Assembly: GCA_002773795.1 (NCBI GenBank)
Contig: PFAD01000008.1
Span: 382,323-446,322 of the forward strand
Direction: 5' to 3'
Source of the DNA: Chlamydiae bacterium CG10_big_fil_rev_8_21_14_0_10_42_34
GTDB lineage: Bacteria > Chlamydiota > Chlamydiia > Chlamydiales > SM23-39
Length of the DNA: 64,000 nucleotides
Under the pieces are notes generated by a model. It did no database searches. It was not told where the DNA came from and saw only the letters and a list, made by a program, of their open reading frames with translations. Below are positions 24,381 to 32,341 of the stretch, piece after piece; position 1 is the first letter of the stretch; every line of letters begins with the position of its first letter. The position numbers were made by a program, and so were the translations under genes.

Positions 24381-27299
24381 ATGGTTAAACCTATAGATTC
24401 CATACAAAGATATTCTGAGCCAAAAGAATCTCAATGGTCAGTGGAGGGTTTAAGTAAAAAATTTACCTCTATTTTCTCTAGCCCTAGAAATCCAGATGAC
24501 GCAATCAACAGAATAGATGCATGCGCCAAAAAAGGGCTCGATCGAGCGGCTGTTCTCGGTATAAAACCTGAATCTACAAAAACCAGATTTCAAGCTGCCC
24601 TAGCTAAAGACTTAAGTAAAAAAGAACTCGAAAAATCCAGATCTGACTCAGCAGCTGAAAGAGGCCCCATAGCCCGAATTGATGGCTATGAGCTAGATCC
24701 CGTAGTCACACTTGCCCCTACCTTAAAAGCACGCGTAGAGGCCATCGACTGGAAAGAAAAAAAAGAACAAAATACACAGATCCTCATTCAAAAAGTGAGT
24801 GCATTTAGCGCGCTCCTTCAAATGAGAGACGGTTCAGGCGTTGACGACAAAAATAACCTCACATTAATGAATCTCGTTAAGAGAGCAACCGAATCTGAAA
24901 GTCCCCAATCCCTTTGGAATCTCTTTATCGAAGAGTACAACCCCAAGCTCACCTTTTTCCAAAAAATTAAAGCCGGCTGGTACTACTGGGCTTACTACCA
25001 AACATCACTCATTAACAACACTGTTAGTGCATATTTAGAGTCTTTTTTAAGCAATTTAACGGATGACCTAAGCAAGGAAAATAGCAATACCCGGAGCGCT
25101 CTTTTTAGAAAGTTCCTCGACAATACAAACCAATTTTTAATTAACGATCTCAAGGCTACTAAAGATTTTGCCTATGAAACGGGGGACGGAGATTTAGACG
25201 ATTACCGAAATCGTGCAATTGATCGTCATCTTGGCATTTCCATCCAAGAACTTTGTAAAGCATTTAGTGAAAAAAGGGTCGATCAAGACTCCCCTAACGT
25301 TTCCTTTTTTGCAACACTTCAGAAAATACCCGTCCTTGGAAGGATTTTCAAACTCTTTGAACTGATCATCAATCGGTACGTCATTCAAAAATTAATGAAA
25401 TCTGCTATTTTGCCAGCAGCATTGGAATCGGTTGTAGTCAATGGCCTTAAAGCAACCGAACCTCAAAACCTCCCCTTTGCGATTAGCATCACTAAATTCT
25501 TAATTTCCCGTTTTGAGCAATTAAAAGTGCAGCTTGCAAAAGAATCCGGTTTGGACAACAAAGCAAAAGTCTTTCCAGGAACTGAAAAACTGTCTGCAAC
25601 TATTGCCCATTTACAAAAAGTAATCTCTTTAGAACCTTTTCAAACAGCACACGAGCTGAGAAAAAAAATCGAAGAATTAGATAATAAATGGATGCTCGAC
25701 AAAAAGCTTGATCAGGTAATTGAACAAGGGATTGTGGATGCGGGCAATATACTCTTTAACTATCTCAACGACGCTGCAAAATCTGGGGAACTTTTTGCCC
25801 ATGTATTAGAACTTTCCGCAGCCCCCTTTTCTGGAGAAGAAAAAGATCCTGATCTGCTGATTGCAGAATACGAAGGAGAGCAACTCAAGCTAGAGAAACT
25901 CGCAGAAGAAGTTTTAGGAAGTATTATCAGCACAGCTGTAGACAAAATTATCAGCGTCGACAAAAGTGATAATGCTAAAGCAATAGCGACAGCCTCTTTT
26001 GAAGACAAGCAGATAATTGCACTTAGAACTATGGATGAATTAAACGCTCTTTGCATGAAAATCAATGAAAAAATTGATCAATCTGCAAATGGCCTTTCTG
26101 AGAACAATAACGTCCACCCTGAAATCGCTTCTTTTTTCCAGGTCATGCAAGTATTTGCCAATCGCAAAGAGATTCAAGATCCTGTTGATAAATTAAAGCC
26201 GAAGCAAAGAAACCACATCTGGAAAAAAACAACTCCTATCTATGAAAAAACAGTACAAATAAATGAGCGAATGATCCGTCTTCAAGAGCTTCAAGATCAA
26301 TACGCATCGTATACTGTTGTTGAGAAAAAACTAACTTCAATTCTAGAGATCCTCGCCTCGATCAAAGAGCAATTCCATGAGAATCCAAGGCACTCCCTAA
26401 ATCCTTTAATCCCTAGTCTTAAAGATGCGGCAAATGAAATCAAAAAACACCTAGGAAATGACTGGGGTGGAGCTATACAACTTAAAAACTATATTGATGA
26501 AATCAACCAACATGCTGAAAACATTGTCGCAAATCAAGGGGTTATCGATGCCATTTTTGCACTTTACCCTCTAAGATTAGAAGGGGATAATGACTCAGCA
26601 AATGGATTATTGGATGATTTACTCAGCTACCACCAAGGACACTATAAAGTTGGCTTTAAACCAAAACTTTGCCTACAAGAAATTGGGAAATACTTAGAAT
26701 ATTTCCCTGAAGAGGCGCGCACTCATTTAAAGACCCTTATTGGTAACGGCTCGGGCACAGTAGAGAACTGGGATGCCATTGGGGAAGTGATTCAAGGCGT
26801 TTACACAGAAAACAGAGCTCATAAAAACACGAACAGAAGACTCCTTGATGAGCTGACAGACAAAGTCTCAAACTGGTTAAATGAGATAACTGTCAAATAC
26901 GCGGAAGTTAAAAATGTAAGCCATAAAAAAATGAAGAAGAAAATCACAACAATTTCTGGTGAGATTTCTTCATTAAGCAGACAAGTACAAACAACAGAGC
27001 TCAACTTTCCAAATCCCTACACACCCACCCAACTAAAAACAAGGGCTGCATTTGCTTCTGGCGCTACAGGGATTGGAGCCTACCTACTCGGAGCTTTAAA
27101 CCCTATTGGAGCCCTCGCCACCGCCGGTTTTGGAGCAGCATTTGGTTGGAATTACCAAAACGTAGTTCATCACGTATCTCAAGGGAAGGTCCTTCCAAAA
27201 GTTACAGAAATCTTTGTTAACGCATGTAAATTGATGAAAGCACCAAGAATTTACAAGGCAGCAACCACCCGCATACTGAAAGAGCTTGCGCAAATCTAA
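24381..27299 (+). CDS. Large helical protein of unknown function with a C-terminal hydrophobic hairpin
   Basis: 972 residues; I do not recognise the family. The chain is mostly charged, alpha-helical and probably coiled-coil (for example EYEGEQLKLEKLAEEVLG, MIRLQELQDQYASYTVVEK), rich in Lys, Glu, Asn and Ile. There is no signal peptide. Near the C-terminus (about residues 890-930) lies a Gly/Ala-rich hydrophobic hairpin (SGATGIGAYLLGALNPIG, ALATAGFGAAFGWNY) of the glycine-zipper kind, which could insert into a membrane. A short aromatic stretch FFQKIKAGWYYWAYYQ occurs near residue 195. The gene is monocistronic with an AT-rich promoter. The bilobed pair resembles that of chlamydial inclusion-membrane proteins but the position and size differ, so effector status is only a guess. 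Confidence 0.7.
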   Translation: MVKPIDSIQRYSEPKESQWSVEGLSKKFTSIFSSPRNPDDAINRIDACAKKGLDRAAVLGIKPESTKTRFQAALAKDLSKKELEKSRSDSAAERGPIARIDGYELDPVVTLAPTLKARVEAIDWKEKKEQNTQILIQKVSAFSALLQMRDGSGVDDKNNLTLMNLVKRATESESPQSLWNLFIEEYNPKLTFFQKIKAGWYYWAYYQTSLINNTVSAYLESFLSNLTDDLSKENSNTRSALFRKFLDNTNQFLINDLKATKDFAYETGDGDLDDYRNRAIDRHLGISIQELCKAFSEKRVDQDSPNVSFFATLQKIPVLGRIFKLFELIINRYVIQKLMKSAILPAALESVVVNGLKATEPQNLPFAISITKFLISRFEQLKVQLAKESGLDNKAKVFPGTEKLSATIAHLQKVISLEPFQTAHELRKKIEELDNKWMLDKKLDQVIEQGIVDAGNILFNYLNDAAKSGELFAHVLELSAAPFSGEEKDPDLLIAEYEGEQLKLEKLAEEVLGSIISTAVDKIISVDKSDNAKAIATASFEDKQIIALRTMDELNALCMKINEKIDQSANGLSENNNVHPEIASFFQVMQVFANRKEIQDPVDKLKPKQRNHIWKKTTPIYEKTVQINERMIRLQELQDQYASYTVVEKKLTSILEILASIKEQFHENPRHSLNPLIPSLKDAANEIKKHLGNDWGGAIQLKNYIDEINQHAENIVANQGVIDAIFALYPLRLEGDNDSANGLLDDLLSYHQGHYKVGFKPKLCLQEIGKYLEYFPEEARTHLKTLIGNGSGTVENWDAIGEVIQGVYTENRAHKNTNRRLLDELTDKVSNWLNEITVKYAEVKNVSHKKMKKKITTISGEISSLSRQVQTTELNFPNPYTPTQLKTRAAFASGATGIGAYLLGALNPIGALATAGFGAAFGWNYQNVVHHVSQGKVLPKVTEIFVNACKLMKAPRIYKAATTRILKELAQI

Positions 27300-27322
27300 A
27301 GGCTGGTTTAAAACTAGCAATT

Positions 27323-27793
27323 ATGGAACGGCAATTTACTGCAACAGCTTACGTCTTTCACGACAATCAAGTCCTTTTGCATAAACACGCAAAGCTAGGC
27401 AAATGGCTCCCACCTGGAGGCCATGTCGAAGCTAATGAAACTCCCCCCGAAGCTGCCATCAGAGAAGTTAAGGAAGAAACGGGGCTTGATATTGAATTCA
27501 TTGAGCAGGAAAATCTTAAGATAAACGGCTACAATGCAGTGAGCATGCAAAGACCTTTCTTATGTCTTTTAGAAAACATCCCCGAACACAAAGGGGTAGC
27601 TGCCCACGAACACATGGATTTCGTCTATCTAGCAAAACCGCTTGAACTAAAAGATGAACTCAATGGATTTCGTTGGTTTAGATATGAAGAACTTCTAGAG
27701 CTAGATCTTTTTCCAGATGTTCAAGAAGTCCTTCGCCTACTTCTAAAAGAAAATGGACTAGAGGCTCTTCAAGCTCAAGCACCACTTTCTTAA
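27323..27793 (+). CDS. NUDIX hydrolase
   Basis: 156 residues. The NUDIX box is intact: GHVEANETPPEAAIREVKEE followed by TGL fits GX5EX7REUXEEXGU, with Mg2+ held by the Glu residues. The fold start RQFTATAYVFHDNQVLLHKH and the LPPGGHVE approach suggest a nucleotide or NDP-X pyrophosphatase of the MutT/ADP-ribose type; the substrate cannot be told. It begins 23 bp after the 972-residue protein gene and may be read from the same transcript. Confidence 0.88.
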   Translation: MERQFTATAYVFHDNQVLLHKHAKLGKWLPPGGHVEANETPPEAAIREVKEETGLDIEFIEQENLKINGYNAVSMQRPFLCLLENIPEHKGVAAHEHMDFVYLAKPLELKDELNGFRWFRYEELLELDLFPDVQEVLRLLLKENGLEALQAQAPLS

Positions 27794-27797
27794 AACC

Positions 27798-28019
27798 TTA
27801 CCATCTGCGGTGTTGTCTTTCTTGCTGCTGGCCTGGCTCCATTTGCTGGTCATTTTGATCCTCATCACTCCAGCGATTGTCTTTTGGCATCCGGCAGTTC
27901 CCCTGCTGGCAATTGCCTTGTTGACATTTCCTATTCCCTGGACAGTAACTTTGATCACAGCATGATGAAATTGCAAAAGCAAAACCTAATGCAACTAATG
28001 CGAGAATTATTTTCTTCAT
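27798..28019 (-). CDS. Small Cys/Gln-rich predicted lipoprotein
   Basis: 73 residues. The signal peptide MKKIILALVALGFAFAISSC ends in a lipobox-like AISSC. The mature part carries a short repeat CQQGNCQQGNC and a Gln/Asp/Arg-rich hydrophilic tail (QQMEPGQQQERQHRRW). GGGAG lies 8 nt upstream of the ATG, supporting real translation. No family recognised. It converges on the NUDIX gene with a 4-bp gap and is divergent from the BioD-like gene. Confidence 0.65.
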   Translation of the reverse strand: MKKIILALVALGFAFAISSCCDQSYCPGNRKCQQGNCQQGNCRMPKDNRWSDEDQNDQQMEPGQQQERQHRRW

Positions 28020-28066
28020 ATTTTTAGCTCCCTTTAGCTATCTCTCTATAATTCTCCCTGTACTGA

Positions 28067-28095
28067 TTGTCTTTTTTTTATTCAAGTGGTATAAC
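28067..28095 (+). promoter_or_regulatory. Promoter of the BioD-like/DRTGG gene
   Basis: TTGTCT (28067-28072), 17-bp spacer, extended -10 TGGTATAAC (TATAAC at 28090-28095). The predicted start, about 28102, is only two bases before the ATG at 28104, so the mRNA would be nearly leaderless. There is no ribosome-binding site before that ATG. Confidence 0.55.
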
Positions 28096-28103
28096 TTTTT
28101 ATT

Positions 28104-29222
28104 ATGAAATCTTTTTTTGTAGCAGCAACAGGACAAAATGTGGGGAAGACGACAACCTGCCTCGGTCTTGTTTCGGGACTTAAGAAGCGCCTGAGCTCAG
28201 TTGGTTTCATGAAACCTGTTGGACAAGAACATGTTGAAACAGAAACAGGCATTCATGTAGACAAAGACGTTGTCCTTTTTAAATCCCACTTCAAGCTAGA
28301 AGATTCCTTTGAGGAGATGAGCCCCGTTCTTTTCCCTAGAGGTTTTACAAGGGACTATCTGGACGGAAAGGTCAACCATGAAAATCTCGTAAAAAAAATA
28401 GCAGCCTCCTATGAGTCGATTGCAAAACGCAATCAAATGGCTGTCATTGAAGGCACTGGCCACACAGGCGTTGGATCGATAGTCGATCTCAATAATGCAC
28501 AAGTTGCAGCTCTTTTAAAGTGTCCGGTAATCTTAGTTGCATCGGGTGGACTTGGATCTAGCTTCGATGAGCTTGCCCTCAACCATGCCCAATGTGAAAA
28601 ATATGGGGTAAAAGTAGCGGGCGTTATATTGAATCGAGTTCTTGAGGATAAAAGAGAGATGATCCTCGACTATATTCCTAAAGCGCTTAAACGGTGGAAT
28701 ATTCCACTCCTTGGCTGCATCCCCTACAACTCATTTTTAAGCATGCCGACAATGGAAGACTTTGAAATTCTCTTCCAAACAAAAATGCTCACAGGTTTTG
28801 AGCAAAGGCTTAGACACTTCCAACAAATCCAGCTGGTGGCCAACTCAGTTGAAATTTACAGAACGATCATTGCCCCAAATCAGCTAATTATCACCCCATC
28901 GGGCAGAGAAGATATTATTTTGGCAACGCTCACCCGATTTTGGGATCTCAAAATCTCCCATCCAGATGAAGATTTACAAGCAGGGATGATCCTCACAGGG
29001 AAAAACCCACCCAAAGATTCTCTTATCGAGCAAATTAAACGTGCTAAAATCCCTATGCTTTACGCCCCTGTTAGTAGCTTTGTCGCCATGAAAATGATCA
29101 ACACTTTTACTTCAAAAATCAGAAATGATGACAATGAGAAAATCGAAGAGGCAATTAGCGTTGTAGAAAAGCATGTTGATTTTGAAATGCTTGCCAAAGC
29201 TCTTCAAAAGTCAGATCCTTAA
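28104..29222 (+). CDS. P-loop (BioD/CobQ-like) protein with DRTGG domain
   Basis: 372 residues. The N-terminal half is a dethiobiotin-synthetase-like P-loop domain (Walker A GQNVGKTTTCLGL at about 10-22, MKPVGQE, AVIEGTGHTGVGSIVDLNNA). It resembles the regulatory N-terminal part of long phosphotransacetylases. The C-terminal half contains a DRTGG domain (ITPSGREDIILATLTRF). The phosphotransacetylase catalytic domain is absent, so this is a stand-alone BioD-like/DRTGG protein; the family is often annotated as a phosphotransacetylase-family AAA protein and its reaction is not known. The last 68 bp overlap the tail of the convergent GT9 gene. Confidence 0.78.
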   Translation: MKSFFVAATGQNVGKTTTCLGLVSGLKKRLSSVGFMKPVGQEHVETETGIHVDKDVVLFKSHFKLEDSFEEMSPVLFPRGFTRDYLDGKVNHENLVKKIAASYESIAKRNQMAVIEGTGHTGVGSIVDLNNAQVAALLKCPVILVASGGLGSSFDELALNHAQCEKYGVKVAGVILNRVLEDKREMILDYIPKALKRWNIPLLGCIPYNSFLSMPTMEDFEILFQTKMLTGFEQRLRHFQQIQLVANSVEIYRTIIAPNQLIITPSGREDIILATLTRFWDLKISHPDEDLQAGMILTGKNPPKDSLIEQIKRAKIPMLYAPVSSFVAMKMINTFTSKIRNDDNEKIEEAISVVEKHVDFEMLAKALQKSDP

Positions 29223-30207
29223 CGCATGCCCCAGTCGGACAGCTCCTTAAAACAGGACACTGTTTATCAAAAACTTTTCCATACGGGCATTTACCTTGAA
29301 TTGCACAGTGGCGCTCTCCCTCAGGTTTAAATACTTCTGGTGCAGTAGGACCAAAGATACTAAAACTAGGCGTTGAGCTCGTCCCACAAAGGTGTAAAGC
29401 GCTTGAATCTACGCCAATTACTAAGTCCAATTGGTCCATCAAGTTTTGCCATGTTGGTAGGGGCAATTTATCAACCACAAAACTAGTCTTTAACTGCTGT
29501 GCAAGCTCGTTGCAAAGATCTTTTTCAATCAAATCCCCCCAAATTAAAAGAAAGGAGGCGTTATATGTTTGTTCAATCTGCTTTAAAAATGCGGCAAGGA
29601 CAGAAGGTTTTAACTGTTTATTCGCCCATTTCGACCCTGGACAGACCATCACCTTATAATTTGACGGGACTTTAGCTAAAATTGCTGCAATTTTCTCCTT
29701 CTCTTGAAGGTCAATATGAAATCTCACTCCACCTAGATTTGTCGGTGAAGGCGTTTGAAAATACCGTTCGATTAATTTCGAATAAAAGGTTCGGATGTTC
29801 GTGTTTTTTGAAACATCAAAGCGTTTGTGAGTTGCTAAAATATTTGGCCACTCTCGAACAGATTGATACCCATAACCCACTTTTACATTGCCACGAGAAA
29901 GGAGTGTAATGATTCCCGATTTACAATTTCCCTGCAGATCAAAAATAAGATCATACGTGTCTTTTCTCAGTTCTTTTAAACTTTGATAGATATTTCGATT
30001 TTGTTTGATGTCGAGAGCAATAGCTCTACGAATCAAAGGGTGCGCCTCTACAATGGGATGGAAGGCCCTTTCAACAGCCCAATCGATCGCAACGTATGGG
30101 AATCTAGCGTGAAGATCATTTAAAACATGAAATGACTGAATAATATCGCCCAAGGACGAGGTCTTCACAATCAATATACTTGCAGGCAATTGTCCATTTT
30201 TATACAT
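29155..30207 (-). CDS. Glycosyltransferase family 9 (heptosyltransferase-like)
   Basis: 350 residues. GT9 enzymes add heptose or related sugars to the lipopolysaccharide core in the cytoplasm. Visible: the N-terminal donor/acceptor motif ILIVKTSSLGDIIQSFHVL, the nucleotide-sugar region VMVCPGSKWANKQL and the C-terminal signature VIGVDSSALHLCGTSSTPSF plus IFGPTAPEVFKP. A Cys-rich end (CPYGKVFDKQC, RSCPTGACVKDL) is common in WaaC/WaaF-like proteins. The ATG at 30207 is only 10 bp from the divergent POT gene start; internal TTG/GTG codons near 30177 could be the true start. Chlamydiaceae have truncated LPS, so the real acceptor is uncertain. Confidence 0.85.
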   Translation of the reverse strand: MYKNGQLPASILIVKTSSLGDIIQSFHVLNDLHARFPYVAIDWAVERAFHPIVEAHPLIRRAIALDIKQNRNIYQSLKELRKDTYDLIFDLQGNCKSGIITLLSRGNVKVGYGYQSVREWPNILATHKRFDVSKNTNIRTFYSKLIERYFQTPSPTNLGGVRFHIDLQEKEKIAAILAKVPSNYKVMVCPGSKWANKQLKPSVLAAFLKQIEQTYNASFLLIWGDLIEKDLCNELAQQLKTSFVVDKLPLPTWQNLMDQLDLVIGVDSSALHLCGTSSTPSFSIFGPTAPEVFKPEGERHCAIQGKCPYGKVFDKQCPVLRSCPTGACVKDLTFEELWQAFQNQHAFLQR

Positions 30208-30217
30208 ATAAAGTTAA

Positions 30218-31519
30218 ATGACTCATAATAACTCGCTTTCAAAGCACCCCAAAGAACTTTGGATCTTAGGCCTTACAGAGCTTTGCGAAAGGTTCGCCTT
30301 TTGGGGGGTTGGAAATTTACTCGTTCTCTATTTGATAGAATATTATCAGTTCCCCAATGACAAAGCCACCCACATTTATGGGATTTTTACAGGTTTTGCA
30401 GCGTTTCTCCCCTTTTTAGGCGGGATTCTTGCAGATCGATGGAATTATCAATCCCCTCTTTTCTTAGGGGCATTGATCAATGCATTAGGCTGCTTTTTGA
30501 TTGCAACAGGCAGTGTCCATCTTCTTTATGTCGGCCTTGTCATTATTGCGTGTGGATATGGAATTTTCACCCCGAGCATTATCACCGTTTTGGGTTATAC
30601 CTACCGAGACAAGCCAGATCTTCGAGAAGCTGGGTTTTCAATCTACTATGCCTGTATCAATATCGGTGTCTTTTTAGCCCTTGCATCTCTTGGCACAATT
30701 GCAAAGCTCATCAACTGGAATGTAGCTTTTGCAGTAGCAGGCATTGTCCAGCTAATTGGTTTAATCCCCCTCACTGTTTATCTACTGAACCATAAAGAGA
30801 CCTATCAGGGTCTAAGGGCTGCACAAAAAGAAGGTCACCTAACAAAAGAGCCCTTAACGCAAGTCGATAAAAAGCGGCTTCTAGTCCTTGGAGTATTTTG
30901 TCTCGTTTCTATCTTTTTTTGGGTAGCTTACAATCAAGCTTTTTCATCTATGGCCATTTTCGCACATGACTTTATGGACAAAAAGATAGGTTCTTTTGTT
31001 GTTCCCGAAGGGGTCTTTTTATCGAGCGAGAGCTTTTTTCTCATTCTACTAGCCCCTATTTTAGCCATTGTTTACGGCAAATTACAAAAGAGAAAACTCG
31101 ATCCAACACCTACAACAAAAACATCTTTGAGTCTGTTTTTTATTGCAGGCTGCTTTATGTTAATGATGATTGCCTCAGCGAAAATTCCAGATAAAGCAAC
31201 ATCTGCTGATGTTTCATCCGGATATCTAATTGGAGCATACTTTTTAATGGCGGTAGGAGAGATGCTTTTAGCTCCCATTGGACTTTCTTTATTTAGCAAA
31301 CTTGCCCCTGCACGCTTTACCGCCCTTTCGGTCGGAATTTGGTATGTATGCGTAGGGATTGCTTTTTATAATGGAGGGTTACTGGCTGGTTTAATGGATA
31401 GCGTAGGCGGACTTTTCAACTTCTTTAGTATCTTTGTGATCATGACCTTGGTCCCTGCCATTTTCATGTTTTTCATGTCGAAAAAACTCACGAAGATGTC
31501 CAGCATCGACGTTCAATAA
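30218..31519 (+). CDS. POT/PTR-family oligopeptide transporter
   Basis: 433 residues with about 12 membrane helices. Proton-coupled di/tripeptide uptake is the family role and fits an organism that draws amino acids from its host. The family motif ExxERF appears as ELCERFAFWG in helix 1 and the PTR2 signature as SIYYACINIGVFLAL. The chain is slightly shorter than typical POT transporters (about 450-500). The start is 10 bp from the divergent GT9 gene. Its last 129 bp overlap the tail of the RluA gene on the other strand; the overlapping POT residues form a proper last helix (FSIFVIMTLVPAIFMFF). Confidence 0.88.
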   Translation: MTHNNSLSKHPKELWILGLTELCERFAFWGVGNLLVLYLIEYYQFPNDKATHIYGIFTGFAAFLPFLGGILADRWNYQSPLFLGALINALGCFLIATGSVHLLYVGLVIIACGYGIFTPSIITVLGYTYRDKPDLREAGFSIYYACINIGVFLALASLGTIAKLINWNVAFAVAGIVQLIGLIPLTVYLLNHKETYQGLRAAQKEGHLTKEPLTQVDKKRLLVLGVFCLVSIFFWVAYNQAFSSMAIFAHDFMDKKIGSFVVPEGVFLSSESFFLILLAPILAIVYGKLQKRKLDPTPTTKTSLSLFFIAGCFMLMMIASAKIPDKATSADVSSGYLIGAYFLMAVGEMLLAPIGLSLFSKLAPARFTALSVGIWYVCVGIAFYNGGLLAGLMDSVGGLFNFFSIFVIMTLVPAIFMFFMSKKLTKMSSIDVQ

Positions 31520-32341
31520 AGAAATGGCCTCTAGCATGTCTTGAGTCAAGGGAGCCACCACATCGATTCGCTTCCCTCTAAAAGAAAAATTCAGTCGGTA
31601 TGCATGCAAAAGGGGCCTTTGAAAAAAGAGCTGACACTTGAATATTTTCCCATATTGTCGATCGACTAAGATCGGGTGGCCCATTTCAGCCATATGGATC
31701 CGTATTTGATGGGTTCGCCCAGTTACAGGCTCGCAAAGTACAACTGAACCCTTTTTCCCCTCACTAATCGTTTTCCAAGCAGTAATTGCAGTCAAACCTT
31801 TAGAAGAAGAGCCCCAAATCGTTTGCCCCTGAAAAGATCCCCGTTTTGCAAAAAGACTCTTTCGAATCCCCTCTTTAGCCTTAGGGATTCCATCAACTAA
31901 AGCGATGTACTGCTTAGCAATTTCACGACTTTCAAATAACTGAATCAGCTCATCTCGTGAGGCCATCGCTTTTGCTATGATGAGCAATCCAGTTGTATCT
32001 TTGTCTAGGCGGTGGACTAAATAGTGCTTTGGCCCAAAGGCTTTTGCCACCTCCACATCGTTACAAACAAAACCTGCAGGCTTTGAGACAATTTTAAAAA
32101 AATCATCTTCGTAAAATGTATCAAAATGGGACAGCTTTGGAGTGAGCAAAGATTTCCAGCTCGGAGCGAGCTCAACAGTGTCTCCACCTGAGACCACTCT
32201 TGATCCAAAGCGCTCCACTTTACCATTGATTCGGCAAAGATTCGCCTCTAACAATTTGCGTAAAAATTTGCCCGAATAGCTCCCAATTTGCCCTTGTAAA
32301 AAAGGGACTAATTTTTGCTCAGACGGTACGAGCCACTTCAC
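31391..32341 (-). CDS. RluA-family pseudouridine synthase
   Basis: 316 residues from a GTG directly after the pepA stop codon. An S4-like N-terminal RNA-binding segment (FLRKLLEANLCRINGKV) precedes the catalytic domain with the signature HRLDKDTTGLLIIAK (catalytic Asp about residue 111) and RTHQIRIHMAEMGHPILVD. It isomerises uridine in rRNA or tRNA; the target position cannot be told. The last 42 residues, starting at LLNVDAG and rich in His, lie antisense to the POT transporter gene and look like an extension gained by loss of a stop codon. Third gene of the ssb-pepA-rlu minus-strand operon. Confidence 0.88.
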   Translation of the reverse strand: MKWLVPSEQKLVPFLQGQIGSYSGKFLRKLLEANLCRINGKVERFGSRVVSGGDTVELAPSWKSLLTPKLSHFDTFYEDDFFKIVSKPAGFVCNDVEVAKAFGPKHYLVHRLDKDTTGLLIIAKAMASRDELIQLFESREIAKQYIALVDGIPKAKEGIRKSLFAKRGSFQGQTIWGSSSKGLTAITAWKTISEGKKGSVVLCEPVTGRTHQIRIHMAEMGHPILVDRQYGKIFKCQLFFQRPLLHAYRLNFSFRGKRIDVVAPLTQDMLEAISLLNVDAGHLREFFRHEKHENGRDQGHDHKDTKEVEKSAYAIH

